A model generated the notes under the pieces. It worked only from the letters and a program-made list of their open reading frames with translations. It searched no databases and was not told the origin of the DNA. A DNA stretch of 64,000 bases from the NCBI GenBank assembly GCA_030062745.1, contig CP099848.1, forward strand, positions 5,759,685-5,823,684, read 5' to 3'. How positions within the stretch are numbered: the first letter of the stretch is position 1; each line of letters starts with the position of its first letter. The stretch is from Capitulum mitella (lineage: Eukaryota; Arthropoda; Thecostraca; Pollicipedomorpha; Pollicipedidae). Position numbers and translations under genes: made by a program. Below are positions 11,761 through 64,000 of this stretch, one piece after another.

Positions 11761-12979
11761 ACGGGGGGGGGGGGGACAACATCCTGAGGAGTGCAGACGA
11801 GATGGCATGAATTTAAAATGAAAAAAATCATTTTAGATCTGAGCTCATGTCAGCGCAGATGATTACCATGGGCTTATGTTTGTCGTAGGATTGAAACGAG
11901 TTAATGTTCCTGAAGCAAAAATCCCTTGATGTTTATTTTGTGCATTGAGTATTAAAGGTATAAACAATTCAATTAAAGGTATAAACAGCATAATTTGTGT
12001 CGCTCAAGTAACATTGAAACCGTGTGATAGGTTGGCAAATGAGGAAAAAATCAGGTTGTGCTAGAAGTGCTTCTGTGCTTGCTGTTGGTCTTACAAAAAA
12101 GCAAATATTTTTCATGAGTTACCAAACACAGGCATGCTACGTGTAAGTCTTGTCATTTAAATGTGATGGCCTGAACCGCGTGGGGAAGAATGAAAGGAAA
12201 TGCTGGCCTGACAAAAGATTCTGTACTCGTTTGTGAACTCTGACTCTGACTCACGTCTTTTCGTACCCATCCTCTGCTCAGACTCGGAATATACTTTTCT
12301 GTTTGTGCGTGGCTGAGGCTCGGATTCAGTGCATTCAGACTCATACTCGGCATAAGATTCGCCGTTTGGACTCATCAAGGTCTCTTCTAGGGTACCGTAT
12401 GACGTGGTGTGCTGTTTCAGTCCTTTTAGCGTCCCTTGTGACTGATTTCAGGGCTAGTTCTTTAATTTCGTCATTCCGCACGGGTACCCTTGCGAACCCC
12501 GCTGTTAGAGACAGCGTCCTGTCCAATCTACGTGAAGATGAGTGACGTCAACGGACGCAGATTCAGTAAACAAATGTCGAGGAAACGGTCGATATGCTAA
12601 TCGTTGAGCAAATGCAAGTGTCGCTACTTTGTTTACTGCTTCATTTCGAGTGGTGTCAGACCAACTGGGCAAAGTGTCATCCATAGATATGTAAATACTA
12701 TGTTTTACGTTATCCTTAAGACCAAACGCTAAATGCCTGATGTTCAAGAGGATTGAGAAGTGTGAAACTTACGACAACGTCTCAGGCGCAAGTGTTTTTG
12801 CCTTTCACAGCATTCGAGGGACATTGTGATGGCTGAATTGCATAAGTGAAGACTGCCAAAGTGCCGCCTTTTTGCATCGTTTTGAAGTCATCGCCAAGTG
12901 TTGGTTTCTTTCGTGATGCTTGTATCATGGCAGTTTTGGGCCATTTCGTCATTCGTTGCAACACTTAAGGTAACTTCAG
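11761..12979. other. No gene recognised upstream of the ABCA5 promoter
   Basis: Mixed DNA. Between 12150 and 12750 several overlapping minus-strand frames of 60-80 residues look mildly protein-like (for example Ser/Glu-rich ESECTESEPQPRTNRK), but none is conclusive. An undetected minus-strand gene cannot be excluded. Confidence 0.4.
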
Positions 12980-13946
12980 GGAGCACGATCAAACCGAGAC
13001 CAGCCTTGGGCGGACCTGTAAATGCCGCCGGTCACGTGGGCCGGAGCTATTAACGCTGCACGCTGCAATTCACGCGGGCCGGGCCTGGAGCCGACCCTTG
13101 ACCTTTCACTTCGGGCGAAGCTTTTGTGGGCGTGATGACGTTTCAGCGGGGAGGGCTGAGGACCGGCCTTGTGGCCGGAGTGACGCGATAAGCAGAACCT
13201 CGATAACTGCCGCTCTGCGTGGTGGCCGACCGGGCCGAGCACACTGCGGAGACGCGGCCGTTATCGACCGGCGTGGGCGATAGTCGAGCTCGATACGGTC
13301 GCGCCGACCCGCACCGCGACACAGTGCACAGCCGGCAGCGCGGCCTGCCGCCGACAGTCGGAGCGGGCAGTGTCGGGTGCCGGACCAGGCCGACTGCGTG
13401 CCGCCGCCAGTCCCGCTCCTGCCGGCGCCGGCCGCCGCACCTGTTGTGTTCGGATCGGTCAGCCCCGGCCGCCGAGCCGCCGTCTGCCGCGGTCAGTCCC
13501 TCGGAGGCCGGTCCCCGTTCTTCAGGACTGTACCGCCTCAGGCACTGCGCCTGGACTCGTTAGGACTGTACCGCCTCTGACACTGCTTGACTGGCCAGGT
13601 CTGTGCCGCCTTGGGCACTGCTCCCCGTAGTAGGACTGCGTATCGTCCAAAGCCGTGTCCTGTCTCCCCTGACTGCACCCCCTCTGACGTCTTATCCCGT
13701 CTCGTTTGTACTGTGCCACCTGAGACACCAAGTCGCTCCTCGCCCGGACCACCCCGCATGTGACGCCGCGTTCAGCCTCGCCGGGACCGCGCCGTCTCTG
13801 TCACCACGCCGGCCGTCGCCGGGGTCGGCCGACGTGCGGGTCGCCGCCACGCTGGCCGGGCGCTGTCGCTGAGTGGCTCGGTGCCGGCAGGGAGCGAGTG
13901 CGGCCGTCTGCTGGGCGAGGAACCGGGCCAGCCGGAGCGGCGCGAC
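12980..13946 (+). promoter_or_regulatory. CpG-dense promoter/5' UTR region of the ABCA5-like gene
   Basis: The base composition changes sharply at about 12.98 kb, from AT-rich to CpG-rich, and stays so to the start codon at 13947. Open frames here on both strands change frame freely and look like GC-driven noise. A repeated phrase around GGACTGTACCGCCTC occurs three times at 13524-13610. The transcription start cannot be placed, and a 5' non-coding exon is possible. Promoter function is inferred from position and composition. Confidence 0.45.
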
Positions 13947-58661
<44,715 letters not shown>

Positions 58662-58863
58662 AGTCAGTTGTGAGGCCAGTGACGTCAGAATCGTCTGGCG
58701 AGTGTCGTCTGCATCTCGACAATCTGGGAGCGCCCTTGTTGGCTACCCGTGGCGTGGGCGATACGCTGCTCGCCGATGTGATGTCTACGTTGTGTCGTTG
58801 TGTCTCGGTGTGCTGTCTGTATAAGCTGTATCTCGTCGACTAGACACGAATTTTCCGAGGGAG

Positions 58864-58869
58864 ATTAAA
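58864..58869 (+). terminator. Poly(A) signal ATTAAA of the ABCA5-like gene
   Basis: ATTAAA lies about 200 bp after the stop codon, with GT-rich sequence just before it and a TTGTCTGCCTTGT stretch about 25 bases after. This predicts a short 3' UTR of about 230 nt. Confidence 0.6.
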
Positions 58870-60437
58870 TAAGACCGAGAGTAGAGCTATTGTCTGCCTT
58901 GTCCGAAATTACATTTTTTAGTCAGTTATTGACATGTTGACCTCTTGGTTTTCGAAGTACACACGAGTGATGTTATAAAAGCCCCAAACGTTTCGACACA
59001 ACTTGGCATGCCTTCATTATTAGAATGAGGATCCCACTGACAACTGATCACACTGACGAAGTCATATGAAGTTGTACCCAAATGTTTGGGTTTGTTATAG
59101 CATTCAGCGGCCGTTTTACCTACGCATATTGCGAAAAACGTGAACAGCGGCATATGCTTTTTGAAGCATGTTTTTTGCACCTTTTTTCTGTAAACGTGAA
59201 TATCCATTTGTCGTATCGGAAAGCAACTAGTGACAATTTACGGATTTGTTTTGCCTTTTGTCTGCGCGGAAACCTGTGTTGCTCTTTGAATACAAGTATT
59301 TGGCATTTCCTTCGCGATTGAATCAAACCTTGATACGTAATGCAGCTTGTTCTGCGCAAAGTTGTTTTGTGTGTTCCTGCTTCGTCTTGATTTGTCAGTC
59401 GCAAATAATAACCACAATAGGAATCGTTAGAGGGATATTCGAAGTTAAGGAAAACATGGTCTGAATGTGGGCCTATATTTGTTAGTGGCATTCGACGTCT
59501 TATACCTCTTTATCTCTCTGAACCGAACTACCGTTTGTGGAAATGTTTTAGTAGCAGGTGTATAAAACTGTTTCTGTTTCAATCGTGTGCGTTTTTTTAT
59601 GATTGTCTGGAGTCATTCGTTACTGTAATGCTGTCGTTTGTTCTCAGGGTTGAATCGTTTACTTAACAATCTCAGTCTTTTCTGCACCCTCAAGACCAAC
59701 GCTGTGTTAACGATATCATGATGTCCTAGGACCACAGTGATTTTCGGTTTGCACGTCTGTCTCCGACATTTTGCAAACGTTCGCGTGTTTGGTGGACTGT
59801 TATAGCGGTTATGTTGCAGGCGTTTAAGAAAAAATTGGTGGCGAGCACGGCGGTGCGGGACCTGGCAGTATTCGATGACCCGTGTAGCGTTTGTGTTGAG
59901 CCGAAGCTAGAATGGACTGCTGGGAGACACGCTTTTGACGGAATTCATCGATTGCTTGTGATGTTCCAGCCAGTGCCGACAGTTCTGTGGCCTTCACTTG
60001 TTGAGTGGCTTTGTTGGTATGAGCTTTAGCTGTAGGGTAAACCAGATGCTTCCTTTTGCGGATTTATTCCACAACCTGATTGCTTGTGCAACGAAATTTT
60101 GTACTGAATGTCGAGCATCTCACTTTTTCGGGACTGTGTGTTCAGTTTGCGGGATTAAAACTAAGCTATGATGATTTGTACTTAAAACTAAGCTGTGGTG
60201 ATTTGTACAAGCACTGTCGAATGCATTATGGTTGATCTAAGCCTTATTTGAGATCAATGGCAACTGTCTCTCGATATCCGTCCCTGATTGTGGTGTGCTT
60301 CGGACGTGTCTGATCTAACTGGATACATTTCAGCTTTATCGCCCTGATTTTACAAATACAGATTCTATCGTAGCAATCGTTTGTATCACACGTCGCCCGT
60401 AGACGGCACGGCCCGTAAAAGTCTTTTAGACAAGTTG
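58870..60437. other. Intergenic region between convergent genes
   Basis: About 1.5 kb of moderately AT-rich DNA between the two poly(A) signals. I see no repeat, RNA gene or conserved reading frame. The short open frames lack recognisable motifs. Confidence 0.5.
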
Positions 60438-60443
60438 TTTATT
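60438..60443 (-). terminator. Poly(A) signal AATAAA for the cyclase gene
   Basis: The minus strand reads GCAAATAAACAAC here, about 1.2 kb after the cyclase stop codon. It sits exactly where the GC-rich stretch (60465-61634) gives way to AT-rich DNA, so that stretch is probably the 3' UTR. Confidence 0.5.
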
Positions 60444-60464
60444 TGCCTCCATGTATAAAACATA

Positions 60465-61634
60465 ACTCACAGCGACGCCGACCGCCGACCCGGTTGCCGT
60501 GACCGCAGTGACCCGGCCTCCGCGCCGCCGCCGGCTGGGGCAGCTGGGGCTGGCGGCCGGCCGCAGCTCCACCGCCTCGTCTCCCCGGGCGGGCCGAGCG
60601 GCGGACCTGTTGCCGGGCGGCGGTGCGCCCGGCCGCGGCGGCGGCCGCCTCGGCCTCGCAGGTCGGCCGACATTACACCAACAGAGCCGGCCGGCCGGCC
60701 GACAGTCGCGCGCCGCCACCGCAGACGGCTCGGGCGGCGGCGACGGAGCGCCTCGTCTCGGGCGCCCGGACTCCACCGGCCAGGGCCGCCGCCCAGCCGG
60801 CCCGGCCTCCGCCGCGGTCAGACAGCCAGTCAACAGCGAACAGCGACGCGGGCCCTCCTGAGCCGCGCCGGCGCTCGGTCGCCGAACACAGAGCCGGCCG
60901 GCGAGCTGCGGCGACGGGGACCAGCCGTTCGGCGCGCGACGGGCCCGAGACGCGCCAGACGCGCCCCAGTCGTCAGCGCTGCGCCACGTTTGTGGCGCCC
61001 CCCCCCCCCTAGCGATTCAGGGCCGGGAGCGGCTGGTTCGCGACAATACGTCAAGTCGCGGCTCCTGCTGATAACGGTTTGTCCGGCGGGGAGAGAGCGA
61101 ATCCCAGACGACTGACATCACCCCGGCACGACCCATTCACACTGGCCATTAAACAAGACCGTCACGGCGGCCAAAACAGGCTCTGGGACGTGTCGCCGCG
61201 CCCACCACTCAACAACAGGCAGCGAAACGATCCGGGGCGAAGGTGGCCGGTGGACGCGGCGGAGAGCCGCGCTGACAGGAAGACAGGTCATTCGGGCGCG
61301 GCGCGGCGCCACCGACGAGTCCTGCCTCCCCTGACAGCAGTTCGGGGCCGTCTCCGGGGAGTTGAAGCCGGCTCGGCCGCCGGCGGCCGGCCGACACCGT
61401 TCAAAGACAGCGTGACATCGCTACTGACGGCACCGCGACACGCACGCCGACTCGCGCCAGCCACGCCATTCCCAGGGAGCAGCGGTGCGCCGCGCCAGCA
61501 GGGTAGCGGCGGCCGACGGCGCGCCGCGCGCGCGCACACGAATCGAACTGAAGAGCACGCCGGGTCGACGCAGGGATAATCCGGCGGCCGGGACGGCCGG
61601 TCGCAGAACGTCGCACGCCACCGTCACGAGTCCA
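60465..61634 (-). other. GC-rich probable 3' UTR of the cyclase gene
   Basis: Very CpG-dense DNA between the cyclase stop codon and its poly(A) signal. Open frames on both strands are Arg/Pro/Ala-rich and unrelated to any family I know, so they are treated as composition noise. A CpG island with its own promoter is the alternative. Confidence 0.35.
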
Positions 61635-61727
61635 TCACACCTTGGTTTCCCGCAGGTCGACGCCCCCAATGTCTATCAGATCGGTTTTCTTGCTGCGAAG
61701 CCAGTAGGTCACCATCTTGCCCTTGCC
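61635..61727 (-). CDS. Terminal exon of a guanylate (nucleotidyl) cyclase gene
   Basis: On the minus strand, after a CCCGCAG acceptor, 31 codons read GKGKMVTYWLRSKKTD, then LIDIGGVDLRETKV and TGA. GKGKxxTYWL is the end of the class III cyclase catalytic domain in receptor guanylate cyclases (for example MKGKGKVRTYWLLG in natriuretic peptide receptors). The exon is 93 nt, phase 0. The enzyme would make cGMP from GTP. The preceding exons must lie to the right; none was found up to the window edge. An adenylate cyclase is less likely, because TYWL with Trp is typical of guanylate cyclases. Confidence 0.75.
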   Translation of the reverse strand, partial: GKGKMVTYWLRSKKTDLIDIGGVDLRETKV

Positions 61728-61942
61728 CTGCGGGTGAGAATGGTTGGGTCACGGACACGACGCAGCTACAAAGCAGGACAGACGTAAATACGACGACCAT
61801 ATCTGGTGAGAGGATGTGTACACATTGCGCTGGACGTCGTCGCATACACAAAAGTTATTGGGGCGTTGGACACTCACGTTTCCGCTGCCGTGGGACTAAC
61901 CAAACATACGAACATAAGTCATGAACATTTTCTGGTACCAAC

Positions 61943-63166
61943 TTAACCCTATTCCCGGAGGGCTAGACGGTATGGCCGATTCCCGGCAGGGGGGGGGGGC
62001 GGATTCGGCCCCCCCCCTGAGATCTCGAGAACTACTGGTCCGATTTCATCGCAACAAACGGCAATCGATTTGCCGTGACGTGAACTACATTTTTGTAAAA
62101 AGAAATTTTCAAAATTTTGAAATTTGTGGATACAGGGGGGCAAAAATGTCACAATGGGGGGTACTTTTGGACTTCTTATAACTCCGTTGTTCATGGACCG
62201 ATTTCGATGAAACTGGCATGAATCGATAGAATATGAATAGGGCTTTTACCATGGGTCCGCAAATATGAAATTTTGAGAAAATTCATGGGCGTTCACAGGG
62301 TTTCAAAAATAGGAGGATTAGTTTTCTAACAACTGAATGAACAAAAGAGGCAAACACCTTTTTTTGGCTTCTGATAGTCATGTTATGCTAAAGAAGTACA
62401 AATCGCATTACAATGTTTGTATAATGTTAGCAAAGGCGGTGCCAGGGACATGAAAAAGGGGAACTGTCATGGTCACACGTTTCTCAGATCAACTTGTGAC
62501 CTTTGACCTTACATGACCTCCAGTGACCTTGGGGTCACTTGGAATGATCTCGTGTGCATTCAAGATTATCTGTAAACGTTTTCAATCATTTGAATTCACT
62601 CTATTTCAAAAAATTCATTTTACGGCTATTGCGATGTAGGGTACGCGCACCGACATTTTACGTCATAGCTCCGTGACCCGACTTGATATCAAGCTGAAAC
62701 TTGGTACACAGGTAGAAGGCACCCTTCTACGTCACATATATTCCGGGTTTGGCATTTAAAAAAACGGCGCCGAAATTATTGCAAAAAAACAAATTTTGAC
62801 TTTTGACCTTGACCTGACCTTGTAAAGTGACCTCAGACAAACAAAATTTTGTGTGCACATTGCCCAACTATTAAGCTATACATCCATGTAAAGTTTTTAG
62901 TTCTAGCTTTAGAACTATGTTTTTAGCAGACATTTTCCTTTTACCCTCAACATGGCCAAAAATGGCCTGAGGTGCCTCCCAAAAACGTTGCCTGGCTCCG
63001 CCCCTGAGCAAAATAGAATTTAGAAATTTTGTCACAGCACGTCGAAAGAATAGCTGGGAAGAGTCACCAAGTTTCGTGAAGCTGCGTAAAAAAGCCTGGA
63101 ATTGGCAAGCAAAAAAAACGAGGGGGGGGGCGGACTCCGACCCCCCCCTGCCGGGAATAGGGTTAA
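61943..63166 (+). mobile_element. piggyBac-type MITE, copy B
   Basis: The same family and orientation as the copy at 36191, similar from end to end with roughly one change per ten bases by eye. Flanked by TTAA (61943-61946 and 63163-63166), with inverted ends CCCTATTCCCGG. It has the same TGACCTTTGACCT motif at 62497-62509. It lies upstream of the cyclase terminal exon, presumably in that gene's last intron. Confidence 0.8.
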
Positions 63167-64000
63167 GTATTTAAAAGCATGCTTTGGAGTTTCCCGGAGT
63201 TTATGGAGTTTGATGCGTCACACCAGGCACACTTAAGCCGACATATGAAAAACTGGCATGTACCTGACCTCTCGGTTCCACATGGTCTAACTTGACCTGT
63301 GTCAGCAGTTTCATCAAACAGACGTGCATTGGTATTGTATGAATACTTTGTCACATATTTAGGATACCTGTGATTTCCAGTTTGTACTAAACAATAGTAT
63401 TGCACGAATCAGTAAAATATTGCCATCTGGCGCGGCCTACGACCCGGCATATGGTCTTCAGATTCGAAATGTGGCATACGCGGGGTCGCTTCATAGAGGA
63501 CAACCAGTAACCGTTTGAATAATTCAAATTGGTTTGTTGGTCGCGGAGTTACTGAGTGGGAACGTCTGACACCCCCTCTCAGCAAGCAGAGGGCGGCGAC
63601 ACACCCCAGCAGCTGCCGTTTTACCGCAGCACATCATCCAACACCCGTCAGCTGGCAAAAAGATCCAAGAAAAACGAACAGATGTCGTTCTGTAAATTCA
63701 ACATCTCACAGAAGTTCTGTGTCGTCCGTTTTTCGCTGAAACCCGGCCGTCACGTGTCCGCCCGCTTCAGGCCCGTGAGCCTCCTGGGGTCGCTGACACT
63801 GTCAGGCCTGCATGATCATGCAGCCGGGCCCGGGAAGCGCGCGATCGATATGGTAACAACGCCCGGCCGCCGGCCGGTCGGCCTCAGGCGCTGCCGCCCC
63901 GGAGCCTCCAGCTGTCAGACGTCCCACGGGCGCCGGCGACGTTCAGAATCCACTAACCCCGCACGGTCCGGACGGACGCCAGTCCTGAAGGAGGCACCCT
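63167..64000. other. Right edge, no exon recognised
   Basis: Presumably an intron of the cyclase gene. It is AT-rich to about 63.7 kb, then CpG-rich to the edge. I looked on the minus strand for the preceding cyclase exon and did not find it. Confidence 0.4.

Noticed and set aside
60426-61616. Several 70-170 residue frames on both strands
   Set aside because: GC-composition noise in the probable cyclase 3' UTR.

Overview
The window is eukaryotic. It carries one large gene split into small exons with GT/AG introns, dinucleotide microsatellites, GC-rich minisatellites, CpG-dense promoter-like stretches, and mariner, hAT, piggyBac-type and LTR elements. Protein similarity and repeat content suggest an invertebrate animal. 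A crustacean such as a barnacle is possible, but the sequence alone does not settle the taxon.

The core is a plus-strand gene at 13947-58661 for a full-size ABC subfamily A transporter closest to ABCA5. I assembled 28 coding exons by hand. Every exon joins in phase, and the total of 5013 nt gives 1670 residues plus a stop, close to the 1642 residues of human ABCA5. The order is TMD1 with a large extracellular loop (exons 1-8), NBD1 (exons 9-13), a regulatory linker (14-16), TMD2 (16-21), an acidic linker (22), NBD2 (23-25) and a conserved C-terminal tail (26-28). A CpG-dense stretch at about 12.98-13.95 kb is the likely promoter and 5' UTR. A poly(A) signal lies at 58864.

Tail to tail with it, on the minus strand, is the last coding exon (61635-61727) of a nucleotide-cyclase gene, most likely a receptor-type guanylate cyclase. 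Its 3' UTR is GC-rich, about 1.2 kb long, and ends near an AATAAA at 60438-60443. The rest of that gene lies beyond the right edge.

The first 13 kb hold no gene I can recognise. They contain piggyBac-type TTAA-flanked MITE copies, a palindromic mariner derivative (8537-9121), a short tandem duplication, a CpG-rich patch and an unexplained coding-like stretch near 11.5-11.8 kb. The ABCA introns hold a very young, whole-looking Ty3/gypsy-like LTR retrotransposon (23645-28010, antisense, intron 4), a piggyBac-type MITE (intron 13), a hAT-type non-autonomous element (38632-40617, intron 14), three long (CT)n tracts all with pyrimidines on the sense strand, and many minisatellites, several of them abutting exons.

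The signals most worth a second look are the nuclear-receptor-like DR1 and ER1 motifs carried by the TTAA-flanked MITEs, the head-to-head mariner palindrome, and a tandem repeat that spans the intron 21/exon 22 acceptor and seems to have supplied exon sequence.
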